64,000 nt of DNA, taken from assembly GCA_034520365.1 (NCBI GenBank), contig JAXHNP010000003.1, forward strand, positions 744,001 to 808,000, given 5' to 3'. Under the pieces are notes generated by a model. The model was not told the origin of the DNA. It worked only from the letters and a program-made list of their open reading frames with translations, and ran no database searches. Both the position numbers and the translations under genes were made by a program. Origin of the DNA: Desulfobacterales bacterium. GTDB taxonomy: Bacteria; Desulfobacterota; Desulfobacteria; Desulfobacterales; Desulfosalsimonadaceae. This document shows, in pieces, positions 34,515 to 43,243 of the stretch. Within the stretch, counting starts at the first letter, position 1; the number at the start of each line of letters is the position of its first letter.

Positions 34515-35651
34515 ATGAATTACGATTTTTCAGAACAAGAATTCACCCTGTTTGTCGATATCCAGGAAAAATTAGCCGCTCTGGCGGAAATCCTGCCGCT
34601 TGACCGGCGAGAATCCGCCAAAACCCGCGAAAATATCGACCAGGTGCTTTCCCTGCTGGCCGAATCCCCCTATCTCAAGCTGGGGATCCAGCCGGTGGAC
34701 GGCTACCAGGGCCAGCTTACCCTGATGGGGGCCATGGAGGTGCTGGCTTCGGTCTCCCCTTCCGCCTACCTTTCCGTGGAAGCCAGCATGCGGCTCTTCG
34801 GCCGCGCGGTGGCTGAGTGGGGAACCGATGCCCAAAAGGCCGAATGGCTGTCCCCTTTGCTTGACGGCAAGCGCATCGGCGCCCTGGCCTTGTCTGAAAC
34901 ATGCTTAAATATCGAAAATGACCCGTTAACCACGCACGGCGGAAAAGACGGTGACTCAGTGGTCATCAACGGCGCCAAGCAATACGTGATCAACGCCCCG
35001 ATGGCCGATTGCATTGCGGTGGCCGGCGTGCTGGAAGATGCGCATGCCCTATTTCTGGTTGAAAAGGAAACATCCGGTTTAACCATTGATCCGGCCATGG
35101 AAACCCTGGGCTATGAGGGGACCCCAATTTCGGGCATTCGACTGGAAAACTGCCGCATCCCGATGGACCAGGTAATTTTTCCGCCGGCCAAAACGGATAT
35201 GCCGCAAGCCCTCCGAATGTGGGAAAACCAGATCCTTCTGGGCGCAAGCCTGGGGCTCTGCAAAACCGCGTTTGAATCCGCCCGGGATCATGCCAAATCC
35301 CATAGAAGTGGCGGCAAACCCATTATTGCGTACCAGGAAGTCGGGTTTAAGCTGGCCGAAATGCTGACCCTTTTCCAGACATCCCAGCTGCTGGCCTACC
35401 GGACAGCCTGGACCGCTGAAACTTCTCCGAAAGAAGCGGCTGAACTCACTCTTTGCGCCAAAGTTTTCTGCGCTGAATCCGCGGAGCAGGTTTCAAGCGA
35501 GGCATTAAAAATATTAGGCGGCGCCGGTTATACGGCCGGAAATCCGGTGGAGCGCGCCTACCGCTGCGCCAAATACGCCCAGATCGCCGGCACCTCAACG
35601 GAAATCGCCCGGGTTAAAATCGGTGATGCGGCGCTCGGCTATCGGAACTAG
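34515..35651 (+). CDS. Divergent acyl-CoA dehydrogenase (likely partner subunit)
   Basis: 378 residues and clearly of the acyl-CoA dehydrogenase fold, but more divergent than its neighbour. It keeps LSETCLNIENDPLTT in place of the typical TEPxAGSD region, ILGGAGYTAGNPVERAYRCAKYAQIAGTSTEI at the C-terminus and a shortened active-site region. Glu is present at the helix-G position (MWENQILLG), whereas the neighbouring protein has Asp. Adjacent unequal dehydrogenases form alpha2beta2 enzymes in steroid side-chain catabolism (ChsE1-ChsE2, FadE pairs), and the same is plausible here. Confidence 0.85.
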   Translation: MNYDFSEQEFTLFVDIQEKLAALAEILPLDRRESAKTRENIDQVLSLLAESPYLKLGIQPVDGYQGQLTLMGAMEVLASVSPSAYLSVEASMRLFGRAVAEWGTDAQKAEWLSPLLDGKRIGALALSETCLNIENDPLTTHGGKDGDSVVINGAKQYVINAPMADCIAVAGVLEDAHALFLVEKETSGLTIDPAMETLGYEGTPISGIRLENCRIPMDQVIFPPAKTDMPQALRMWENQILLGASLGLCKTAFESARDHAKSHRSGGKPIIAYQEVGFKLAEMLTLFQTSQLLAYRTAWTAETSPKEAAELTLCAKVFCAESAEQVSSEALKILGGAGYTAGNPVERAYRCAKYAQIAGTSTEIARVKIGDAALGYRN

Positions 35652-35662
35652 AAAGGACACCC

Positions 35663-36340
35663 ATGCCAGGCACAAAACCCAATAACAGCAAAGACAACCT
35701 GTCCAAATCCGCGCTTCGACGGCAGCGGGAGCGGGAACAGCGCTACCAGACCATTCTCCAGGCGGCTGAGACCCTGTTTGCCAACGAAGGCTTTCATAAG
35801 GCCAGCATGGAGCAGATCGCGGATGCCGCCGAGGTCTCCGTGGGGGCGGTCTATTTTTACTTCAAGAATAAAGAGGATCTCCTGGTCCAGATGATGGCGG
35901 AGATCGGCTACCTCATGCGCTCCATCCTAGGCACTGAATTTAAAAAACACGGGGCCACCATGGAAGGCTTCAAATATGCGGGATACGCCTTTTTTGAGGA
36001 CTTCTGCGTCAACTACCCGGAGCGGGCCGCCATCATTTTCCGCGAATCCGTGGGCAAAAGCGCCCAGGTGGAGCAGCACCGCAAGGAGCTCTTTGATAAA
36101 TGCACGGGAGATGTGTTAAGCGCGCTCACCGCCGTCAGTGAAAACCAGGGCGGCACCTTCAAAGGCCGGTTTGCGGCGGAAGTCATCGCGGTGAGCGTCA
36201 TGGGCATCTATGAGCGGGTCGCCTATCACTACCTCCTCTGGCAGAACAATACCGAAGACTTAAAGGATATCGGCCGCGATGCCGTGGCGTTCATTCTGGG
36301 CGGGGTGAATAATCTGTTTGAAGGAACATCATGCACTTAA
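35663..36340 (+). CDS. TetR-family transcriptional regulator
   Basis: 225 residues. The N-terminal helix-turn-helix spans about 25-70 (ILQAAETLFANEGFHKASMEQIADAAEVSVGAVYFYFKNKEDLL). The remaining two thirds form the ligand-binding helical domain. It sits inside the acyl-CoA operon, so its ligand is probably an acyl-CoA or acid of the pathway and its targets probably include the sites at 33237-33268 and 27658-27670. The end overlaps the next gene by 10 bases. Confidence 0.93.
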   Translation: MPGTKPNNSKDNLSKSALRRQREREQRYQTILQAAETLFANEGFHKASMEQIADAAEVSVGAVYFYFKNKEDLLVQMMAEIGYLMRSILGTEFKKHGATMEGFKYAGYAFFEDFCVNYPERAAIIFRESVGKSAQVEQHRKELFDKCTGDVLSALTAVSENQGGTFKGRFAAEVIAVSVMGIYERVAYHYLLWQNNTEDLKDIGRDAVAFILGGVNNLFEGTSCT

Positions 36341-36924
36341 AAGGCGCTTTACACGTTCATACCACCTGCTCGGACGGGGAACTCAAAATCGAGGAAGTGG
36401 TCAAGGTGTATACGGATCTGGGCTTTGATTTCATCGCACTGACCGATCACGACTTTCTCATGCGGCCCGGCTGCTATGACCGCGTCAACCGCCTGCGGAC
36501 CGATCTGATCATATTCACGGGTATTGAGATGACCGTTTTCGAAAAAGGCTATGTGCATGTCAATAAAATTCGGGGAGATGAGGATGTGCTGCATATTTTT
36601 AACCACCCCTCGGAGATGGATCTGCCCATGGACAAAGCCATGGCCCGCATCAACGCGGTCGGCGGGCGCCTGCCGCTGGATGCGGTGGAAATCACGTCAA
36701 AAGGATTCCGCACACCGGAATTTGAAATACCTGAGATCCCCTATGTCAAGGTGGCTACCGATGATTCCCACACCCGCATCGGCTGCGGCCGGGCCTGGAT
36801 TGAAATGGACTGCCTGCGGGATAAGGACAAAATCATCCGCGCCGTGCGGCACGGGGATTTCTGGAACTGTTTTGCCGAAAATCATCATGTCAATCATTTT
36901 AACGTCAGACTTCAGGGGGCTTGA
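36331..36924 (+). CDS. PHP-domain metal-dependent phosphoesterase-like protein
   Basis: 197 residues. The PHP motifs are HVHTTCSDGEL (about 8-18), TDHDF (about 37-41), and further His and Asp residues in FNHPSE and ATDDSHTR. The fold binds two or three metal ions and often cleaves phosphate esters. Its role in an acyl-CoA operon is unclear; it could be a regulatory or salvage enzyme. It overlaps the TetR gene and precedes the first thiolase-fold gene by 3 bases, so it is co-translated. Confidence 0.85.
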   Translation: MHLKGALHVHTTCSDGELKIEEVVKVYTDLGFDFIALTDHDFLMRPGCYDRVNRLRTDLIIFTGIEMTVFEKGYVHVNKIRGDEDVLHIFNHPSEMDLPMDKAMARINAVGGRLPLDAVEITSKGFRTPEFEIPEIPYVKVATDDSHTRIGCGRAWIEMDCLRDKDKIIRAVRHGDFWNCFAENHHVNHFNVRLQGA

Positions 36925-36927
36925 AAA

Positions 36928-38085
36928 ATGGCAAGACGCGTTGGGATTTGCGCTGTCGCGCAAACGACGATTGAACAGAACAAATGGTACGAGCGCTTTC
37001 AGGGCATGGCCCTGGAGGTTCTGGAGAAGCTGCGGGAACAGGTACCGGTGGAATTTTCCCGCCACACCGGAAAGCCCGGCATCGACATGGCGATCAGCGT
37101 ATCCGACGATGTGTTTGACGCCCGGACGATCTCCGACAATGCCATGACCGATGTGCTGGGCGCCCATTTCGGATGTGAGGAAAAGGTTGCCCAGGAGGGC
37201 ATCCAGGCCATCTATTACGGGCTGGCCGCCATCCAGTCGGGCCACTGCGACCAGGTCTTGATTATGGGCCACTGCAAGGAGTCCCAGGCCAAGAGCCGGA
37301 ACATGGTGACCCATGTGGCCTTTGACCCGTTTTTCACCCGGCCGGTGGGGCTTGACTTCTGCGCGGCCGCGGGGCTTCAGGCCCAGGCTTACGGGGAGAA
37401 AACCGGCATCTCGGATGAGCAGCTCGCCAAGGTGGTGGTGCGGGCCCGGGAATACGGCACCAAAAATCCGCAACTTCCGGAGGTCTCTGCGGTATCGGCC
37501 GAAGACGTTATGGCTTCCGAAATGCTGGCCGATCCCATCCGCGCCCTGCACGCCTATCCAGTATCCGACGGAGCGGTAGGGATGGTGCTGGCCGCGGAGG
37601 ACGTGGCCAAAAAAATGACGGATAAACCCGTCTGGATTACCGGCGTGGGCAACTGCATGGACAGCTTTTTCTTCGGCGACCGGGACCTGGCCTCAAACTT
37701 TGCCCTGAAAAAGGCGGCGGAACGCGCCTATAAACGGGCCGGCATCACCGATCCCCGAAAAGCCTTTAATGTGATCGAAATATCGGATCAGTACGCCTAT
37801 CAGCATCCCATGTGGATGGAGGGCTTGGGACTCTGCGATGAAGGCAGGGGCGGCGCCTGGATCGACGCCGACGGGCCGAACAAGGCCCGCGTCAATCTAT
37901 CCGGCGGCATGCTGGCCGGAAACCCCATGATCCTTGGCGGGCTTTTCCGGGCGGCGGAAGCGGCCCTGCAGCTGCGGCAGGATGCCGGGGCGCATCAAAT
38001 CGAGGCCGCCAAAACGGCCCTGGCCCACGGCGTCATGGGGCCGGCCGGCCAGTTTCATTCTGTTGTCACCCTGGAACGGGGTTAG
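36928..38085 (+). CDS. Thiolase-fold protein A1 (thiolase-like, Cys-less)
   Basis: 385 residues with the thiolase fold (about 5-380). Landmarks are VGICAVAQT, the helix KVAQEGIQAIYYGLAAIQSG, GVGNCMDSFFFGDRD, VIEISDQYAYQHPMW and the late loop LSGGMLAGNPM. In true thiolases the Cys before the helix (CxSG) attacks the substrate; by hand alignment this position is Ala here (KVAQEG), and the GHP histidine is replaced by GNP. Such changes occur in Ltp2-type retro-aldolases that act with DUF35 partners. It pairs with A2 downstream. Its closest relative in the window is 46484-47629. Confidence 0.88.
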   Translation: MARRVGICAVAQTTIEQNKWYERFQGMALEVLEKLREQVPVEFSRHTGKPGIDMAISVSDDVFDARTISDNAMTDVLGAHFGCEEKVAQEGIQAIYYGLAAIQSGHCDQVLIMGHCKESQAKSRNMVTHVAFDPFFTRPVGLDFCAAAGLQAQAYGEKTGISDEQLAKVVVRAREYGTKNPQLPEVSAVSAEDVMASEMLADPIRALHAYPVSDGAVGMVLAAEDVAKKMTDKPVWITGVGNCMDSFFFGDRDLASNFALKKAAERAYKRAGITDPRKAFNVIEISDQYAYQHPMWMEGLGLCDEGRGGAWIDADGPNKARVNLSGGMLAGNPMILGGLFRAAEAALQLRQDAGAHQIEAAKTALAHGVMGPAGQFHSVVTLERG

Positions 38086-38095
38086 GAGGCGAATT

Positions 38096-39277
38096 ATGAA
38101 TAAAAATCGAAATGTTGGCATTATCGGCGTCGGACAGTCCGAATATTCAAGCCACCGGGAAGATGTGAACCAGCCGGAAATGATCCATGAGGCGATTCGG
38201 GAGGCATTGGACCATGCCGGCATGACCATCGATGATGTGGACTGCATTGTCCACGGTAATATGGAGCTTTTTGAAATGGTCCATCAACCGGATCTCTGGC
38301 ATACACTGGGCTCCGGCGCCTACGGCAAGGAAAGCCTTCGGGTGACCACGGGCGGCACCACCGGTGCCACCCTGTGCTGTGCGGCGGATCAACTGGTGGC
38401 TTCCGGTATGCATGATGTGGTGCTGGCCGTCGGGTTTGAGAAACTCCAGGAAGGCCACACCACCGGGGGCATCACCAATATGGCCGATCCCCTGTGGGCC
38501 CGCCAGCTCCAGACCGGGGCCCTGACCGGCATGACCGCCGAGCAGGTCATCAACGAGTTCGGCGAGGAACGGGCCAAAAAGGCGTCCATGAAATACCGGA
38601 TCATCATGGACCAGCATGCCATGAAAAACCATAAGGCCCATCGCCGGTTTGACCTTCAGTGGGACCAGGCCGAAGACCTCATGTATACCTCCCCGGCCCT
38701 TGTGGGTGAACTCCGGATGATCCATATGTGCTCGCAAAGCGACGGGGCGTGCGCCATGATTTTCGCCTCTGAGGAAAAAGCCAAACAATTCTGCCCGAAG
38801 CCCGCCTGGATGAAGGATCATATTACGGTGCACCGCGAGGAATGCTTCCATATATTCGGCGATGCCCCGGTGCTGATGAGCCATCGCTATGCGGCGGAGA
38901 AGCTCTTTGGACGAAACGGGATCAAAGATCCGAAAAAAGAGATCGATGTGTTTGAAATGTATGATCCCTCCAGCTGGTGGGGCCTGGACTGGCTCCGGGA
39001 GTTTCTGCTGTTTGAGGGCGACGAGCATCTGAAGATGGTGGAAAACGATGAAATCTGTATTGACGGGGAATTCCCCATCAACCCGTCCGGCGGGGTGATC
39101 GCATCCAACCCCATCGGCGCCACTGCCATGATCCGCGTGGCCGAAGCCGCGCTGCAAATCATGGGCGACGCCGGCGATCACCAGGTGCCCAAAACCGTCA
39201 ATCAGGCCCTGGCCTCCGGGTTCGGCGGCACCATGTGGACGGTCTTATTTTTAATGACCCGGGAGATTCCCTGGTAG
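38096..39277 (+). CDS. Thiolase-fold protein A2 (thiolase-like, Cys-less)
   Basis: 393 residues from the ATG at 38096, with AGGAGG 7 bases before. Thiolase fold: VGIIGVGQSEYSSHRE, TTGGTTGATLCCAADQLVASG, FEMYDPSSWWGLDW and NPSGGVIASNPIGATA. At the nucleophile position the sequence is Gly (TTGGTTG) by hand alignment, and the GHP motif is again NP. The conserved Tyr and Trp residues (MYDPSSWW) lie where Ltp2-type aldolases place catalytic tyrosines, though I cannot map them precisely. It probably forms a heteromeric complex with A1 and with DUF35 domains. Confidence 0.88.
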   Translation: MNKNRNVGIIGVGQSEYSSHREDVNQPEMIHEAIREALDHAGMTIDDVDCIVHGNMELFEMVHQPDLWHTLGSGAYGKESLRVTTGGTTGATLCCAADQLVASGMHDVVLAVGFEKLQEGHTTGGITNMADPLWARQLQTGALTGMTAEQVINEFGEERAKKASMKYRIIMDQHAMKNHKAHRRFDLQWDQAEDLMYTSPALVGELRMIHMCSQSDGACAMIFASEEKAKQFCPKPAWMKDHITVHREECFHIFGDAPVLMSHRYAAEKLFGRNGIKDPKKEIDVFEMYDPSSWWGLDWLREFLLFEGDEHLKMVENDEICIDGEFPINPSGGVIASNPIGATAMIRVAEAALQIMGDAGDHQVPKTVNQALASGFGGTMWTVLFLMTREIPW

Positions 39278-39310
39278 CGAAAACTCATATCCATATCACA
39301 GGAGGCACTA

Positions 39311-41995
39311 ATGAATGTCGGTCAATATATTGATGACGCCGTCAAGCGGTTCAAGGACTACCCCTACCTCCAGTATTACGATGATACTTACACCTATGGG
39401 GAATTCCTGCAGAAGGTCCATATCCTGGCCAATGCCTTAAAAAAGCAGGGATTCAAAAAAGGCGATTTCATCCATGTCTGGGTGCAGAACAGCCCGGAAA
39501 CATTAATCGCCTATTACGCCATCGTTAAAATCGGCGCCGTGGCCGGTCCGATCAACGGCTGGTGGAAGGGCGCCGAGGTCGAATACCTGTTAAACGACTC
39601 CCAGGGCAGCGGCCTGATTGTGGAGGACCAGTACCTGGAAATATTCAACGAGATCAAAGACAACTGCCCGCATCTCGAAACCATCATAGAAGTCGGTCCG
39701 GAAAAATCCGGCAGCTATTTGGCATTCGAGGACCTGATGGCGGAAGGCGACGACACGCCGGTGGCCTGCGACGCGGATCCGGAGGATATCGCCTTTATCT
39801 TCTACACCTCCGGCACCACGGGAAACCCCAAGGGGGTTCTGCTCTCCCACAAAAATGTCGTGGCAGACGCCGACATGATCAACGAGGCCTTAAAAACCGG
39901 GGAAAACCGAAACTTTATGTGCTTTCTGCCGCTTTTTCACGTCAATGCCCTCTTGACCTGTATCTCCTGCCTGGGCAAGGGCCATCAGGTAGTACTCAGA
40001 AAAGGTTTCAGCGCCAGTGACTTCTGGGAAGTGGTGGAAAAGCATAAAATCAACTTCTGGTCCGCCGTGCCCGCGGTCTACCAGATTCTCCTGACCGACC
40101 CGGGCCGGCAGAAGTACGACCTTTCCTCCATGGAATTCGGCATCTGCGGCGCGGCGCCGATGACCAAAGAGGTCATGCAGAAATTCGAGGAAACTTTCGG
40201 CGTAAAGATTCTGGAAGGATACGGCCTCACCGAGGGCACCTGCGTGAGCACCATCAACCCCATGGACGGCGAGCGTAAAGTGGGCTCCATCGGCCTGCCG
40301 CTTCCTGATCAGGAAGTGCTGATCGTGGATGAGCACGGCAATGAACAGGCGCCCCATGAACCCGGCGAAATCTTGATCCGCGGGGACAACGTCATGAAGG
40401 GCTATTACAACAAGCCCGGGGAGACCGCCAAAACCATCGATCAGAACGGGTTTCTCCGCACCGGGGATATGGGGATCAAGGACGAGGACGGCTACATCTA
40501 TATCGTGGACCGGATGAAGGACATGATCATCCGCGGCGGGGAGAATATTTACCCCAAGGAAATCGACAATGTGCTCTCCTCGCATCCGAAGATTCTCGAA
40601 GCGGCCACGGTCGGGGTGCCGGATGATACCATGGGCGAGGAAGGCAAAGTATTTATCGTGCCCCAGGATTCAACGCTTACCGAAGAGGAGGTGATCGAGT
40701 ACGCCAGGAAAAACCTGGCGGACTTCAAAGTGCCCAAGTACGTGGAGATCCTTGAGGTGGACCTGCCCAGAAATCCCATTGGGAAGGTGCTGAAAAAGAC
40801 CCTGCGGGATTGGGCGGTTGACGGTGCGCCCAAGCGGGAAAAAGGGCCGCAGGTATCGGTGGCCGATATTTTCGGCACCATGGAGGAGCGCGCCATTCCG
40901 GAGAACCTTAAAGGCGTTGTCGCCAATTACGGCTACCGCATCACCGGCGAAGGCGGCGGCGAGTGGACGGTCTGCGCAAACGACGGCGAGGTCCAGGTGG
41001 TGGAAGGCATAAAAGATCCGGATGTCACCACCACATGCGATGCCCAGGACTGGATTGACATCACCCTGGGCAAACTGGACGGCATGTCCGCCTTTACCTC
41101 CGGCAAACTCAAGGTCGAGGGAGATCTGAACCTCCTGACCAAGGCCACCCAGTTCTTCAAAAAATATCAGCCGCCCGTCGAACCCGAAGTCACCGTGGCC
41201 GACATTTTCGGCACCATGGAAGACCGCGCCATTCCGGAAAACTTAAAGGGCATTGTCGCCAACTACGGCTACCGCATCACCGGCGAAGGCGGCGGCGAAT
41301 GGACCGTCTGCGTAAACGACGGCGAAGTCCAGGTGGTGGAAGGCATAAAAGATCCGGATGTCACCACCACATGCGCCGCCCAGGACTGGATCGATATCAC
41401 CCTGGGCAAACTGGACGGCATGTCCGCCTTTACCTCCGGCAAACTCAAGGTGGAGGGCGATCTGGGGCTCCTGACCAAGGCGACCCAGTTCTTCAAAAAA
41501 TACACGCCGCCCGCAGGCGCTGCTATGGAGGAAGAACGCGAGGAGCTTTTGTCCAAAAAGAAGATCCTCTCCATTCCGCAGCGTTTTTCCACCGGCCCGG
41601 TGATGGGTAAATTTTTGAATGCCTTCAAGGACAAAAAAATTCTGGCCAATAAATGCCCGTCCTGCGGCCGCCTACAGCTCCCGCCCCGGGAGACCTGTGC
41701 GGAATGCGTGGTCCGGGCGGATGAATGGGTGGAAGTCGGGCCGGAAGGCAAAATCACCATCATGGATATCACCTACTACGCCAGCCCCGACCCCCTAACC
41801 GGGGACAGCCGGGAGACGCCCTATGTGGCGGCCCACTTTCTCTTAGACGGCTGCAAGGGCCATGAGACACTTTGGCATGAGCTAAAGCCATCGGATCATG
41901 ACCGGGCCAAAAAAGGCGCCCGCGTCCGGCCGGTCTGGAACCCGGACCGCAAAGGCGCGATTACGGATATCCTGTACTTTGAGCTGATTGAATAA
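39311..41995 (+). CDS. Acyl-CoA synthetase fused to two SCP2 domains and a DUF35 domain
   Basis: 894 residues, far longer than a normal ligase. Residues 1-505 are an AMP-forming acyl-CoA synthetase (FYTSGTTGNPKGVLLSH near 158-175, GYGLTEG, DRMKDMIIRGGENIYP, PRNPIGKVLKKTLRDW). Two SCP2-like sterol/lipid-carrier domains follow (about 516-627 and 629-740), almost identical to each other. The C-terminus (about 745-894) is a DUF35 zinc ribbon and OB fold with CPSCGRLQLPPRETCAEC. This places substrate activation, a lipid-binding domain and a thiolase-partner domain on one chain. I know no characterised enzyme of this architecture. It follows the A1/A2 pair by 33 bases. Confidence 0.92.
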   Translation: MNVGQYIDDAVKRFKDYPYLQYYDDTYTYGEFLQKVHILANALKKQGFKKGDFIHVWVQNSPETLIAYYAIVKIGAVAGPINGWWKGAEVEYLLNDSQGSGLIVEDQYLEIFNEIKDNCPHLETIIEVGPEKSGSYLAFEDLMAEGDDTPVACDADPEDIAFIFYTSGTTGNPKGVLLSHKNVVADADMINEALKTGENRNFMCFLPLFHVNALLTCISCLGKGHQVVLRKGFSASDFWEVVEKHKINFWSAVPAVYQILLTDPGRQKYDLSSMEFGICGAAPMTKEVMQKFEETFGVKILEGYGLTEGTCVSTINPMDGERKVGSIGLPLPDQEVLIVDEHGNEQAPHEPGEILIRGDNVMKGYYNKPGETAKTIDQNGFLRTGDMGIKDEDGYIYIVDRMKDMIIRGGENIYPKEIDNVLSSHPKILEAATVGVPDDTMGEEGKVFIVPQDSTLTEEEVIEYARKNLADFKVPKYVEILEVDLPRNPIGKVLKKTLRDWAVDGAPKREKGPQVSVADIFGTMEERAIPENLKGVVANYGYRITGEGGGEWTVCANDGEVQVVEGIKDPDVTTTCDAQDWIDITLGKLDGMSAFTSGKLKVEGDLNLLTKATQFFKKYQPPVEPEVTVADIFGTMEDRAIPENLKGIVANYGYRITGEGGGEWTVCVNDGEVQVVEGIKDPDVTTTCAAQDWIDITLGKLDGMSAFTSGKLKVEGDLGLLTKATQFFKKYTPPAGAAMEEEREELLSKKKILSIPQRFSTGPVMGKFLNAFKDKKILANKCPSCGRLQLPPRETCAECVVRADEWVEVGPEGKITIMDITYYASPDPLTGDSRETPYVAAHFLLDGCKGHETLWHELKPSDHDRAKKGARVRPVWNPDRKGAITDILYFELIE
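40850..41510 (+). repeat. Tandem duplication of the SCP2 coding segment
   Basis: Two direct repeats of about 330 bases, starting near 40857 and 41193, each encode VADIFGTME...FFKKY. They differ mostly at synonymous positions (for example GATATT against GACATT), which shows a fairly recent in-frame duplication inside the fusion gene at 39311-41995. Confidence 0.9.
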
Positions 41996-42000
41996 AGGTT

Positions 42001-42110
42001 TCAGTGTTCAGTGTTCAGTGTTCAGGTTTCAGGAACAAGGCGTACTTCCCCTGAAACCTGAAACCTAATACCCAAGAGCTAATACCTAAAACCTGCTATA
42101 GGAGATAACC
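42001..42110. repeat. Low-complexity intergenic segment with inverted repeat
   Basis: GTTCA units repeat in tandem at about 42003-42023, followed by an 11-base perfect inverted repeat CAGGTTTCAGG/CCTGAAACCTG (42023-42033 and 42050-42060). Related words recur at about 43005-43025 and 53240-53320. No gene is seen. Confidence 0.6.
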
Positions 42111-43001
42111 ATGAGCACACCGAGTCCTGACAGTTTCGTCGTAGAAGGCAAGCTGGCCCTTCCCTACCAGTATTTTGCCGGGCGCACCGGGAGCCGGTTT
42201 CTGACCACCCTCCGGGATGAGCAGAAAATCAAGGGCCTGAAGTGCAAAAAATGCAACAAGGTGTTTGTGCCCCCCCGGCAGACCTGTGAACGCTGCTTTG
42301 AAGATATATCCGAAAACTGGGTGGATGTCGAAAATACCGGCACGGTTACCGGGTTTACCATTATCCGGTACGCGGAGCCGCACCAGCCGTTTAAGCCGCC
42401 CTATATCCTGGCCCAGATCAAACTTGACGGCGCGGATACCGCGCTGACCCATATTGTCAAGGGCGTGGCCCTCTCAAAGATGCAAACCGGATTCAAGGTC
42501 CAGGCCAAATTCGCCAAGAACACCACCAGCAGCATCATGGACATCGACCATTTCCGGCCGGTAAAGCCCAAATTTGAACTGGGCTACTCCTATGATGAGC
42601 TGGAAATCGGGATGTCCGCCTCATTTACCAAAACGGTCTCGGAATCCGATGTCTACCAGTTTGCCGGCATTTCCGGGGACTTCAACCCCATGCATTTAAA
42701 CGAGGAATTCGCCAAGATGACCCCGTTCGGCACCCGGATCGCCCACGGGGCGCTGCCCCAGAGCCTGATCGCACCGGTGCTCGGCATGAAGCTGCCCGGC
42801 TTGGGCACGGTGATTCCGGAAATCACGGTGCGCTTCCGAAAACCCACCTATTTCGGGGATACGGTTACAGCCACCGCCGAAGTGGTGGAATTTCTGGAAG
42901 AGCGGCGATGGGTGAAACTGGAACTCACCTGGACCAACCAGCGGGATGAACTTGTGGCCGAAGGCCACGCCATTGCCATTCCCCCGACACCGATGGACTA
43001 G
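42111..43001 (+). CDS. DUF35 (N-terminal) fused to MaoC-type hydratase
   Basis: 296 residues. The first ~140 form a DUF35 zinc-ribbon/OB domain (CKKCNKVFVPPRQTCERC, about 44-62), typical of thiolase partners. Residues ~155-296 are a MaoC/(R)-specific enoyl-CoA hydratase with the hot-dog motif VYQFAGISGDFNPMHLNEEFA...FGTRIAHGAL, carrying the catalytic Asp and His. In steroid catabolism ChsH2 has the same two domains in the opposite order, and its DUF35 part activates the Ltp2 aldolase. Hydration followed by aldol cleavage in one assembly is therefore a reasonable guess. Confidence 0.9.
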   Translation: MSTPSPDSFVVEGKLALPYQYFAGRTGSRFLTTLRDEQKIKGLKCKKCNKVFVPPRQTCERCFEDISENWVDVENTGTVTGFTIIRYAEPHQPFKPPYILAQIKLDGADTALTHIVKGVALSKMQTGFKVQAKFAKNTTSSIMDIDHFRPVKPKFELGYSYDELEIGMSASFTKTVSESDVYQFAGISGDFNPMHLNEEFAKMTPFGTRIAHGALPQSLIAPVLGMKLPGLGTVIPEITVRFRKPTYFGDTVTATAEVVEFLEERRWVKLELTWTNQRDELVAEGHAIAIPPTPMD

Positions 43002-43049
43002 CAACTGGAGACTTGAGACTGGAAACTCAATGTCATTAACTTTAGCATT

Positions 43050-43145
43050 CCGCCCCTGTCATTTCGAGGAACGACAGTGACGAGAAATCCTGAAAAATCA
43101 GGCAATTGTAAGATTTCTCGCTGCCGCTCGAAATGACCACCGAGC
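43050..43145. repeat. Interspersed repeat family B, copy 3
   Basis: It contains CCTGTCATTTCGAGGAACGAC, GAGAAATCC and, 60 bases on, GATTTCTCGCTGCCGCTCGAAATGAC, an imperfect palindrome of the same family as 18475-18630. It lies between the DUF35-MaoC and acyl-CoA dehydrogenase genes. Confidence 0.8.
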
Positions 43146-43243
43146 CTATTTCTGCTCTTAAGTTAATGCATTGACTGGAAACTAGAAATAAAGGCTCAGG
43201 TAAATGCCCATACCTTAACTCTGGGGGCTTTTAGGAACTGAAT

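Noticed and set aside
36928-39277. Assignment of the thiolase pair as acetyl-CoA acetyltransferases
   Set aside because: The Cys and His of true thiolases appear replaced in hand alignments.
42001-42110. Inverted repeat as intrinsic terminator after the ligase fusion
   Set aside because: No T-run follows on either side and the operon seems to continue; left as a low-complexity repeat.
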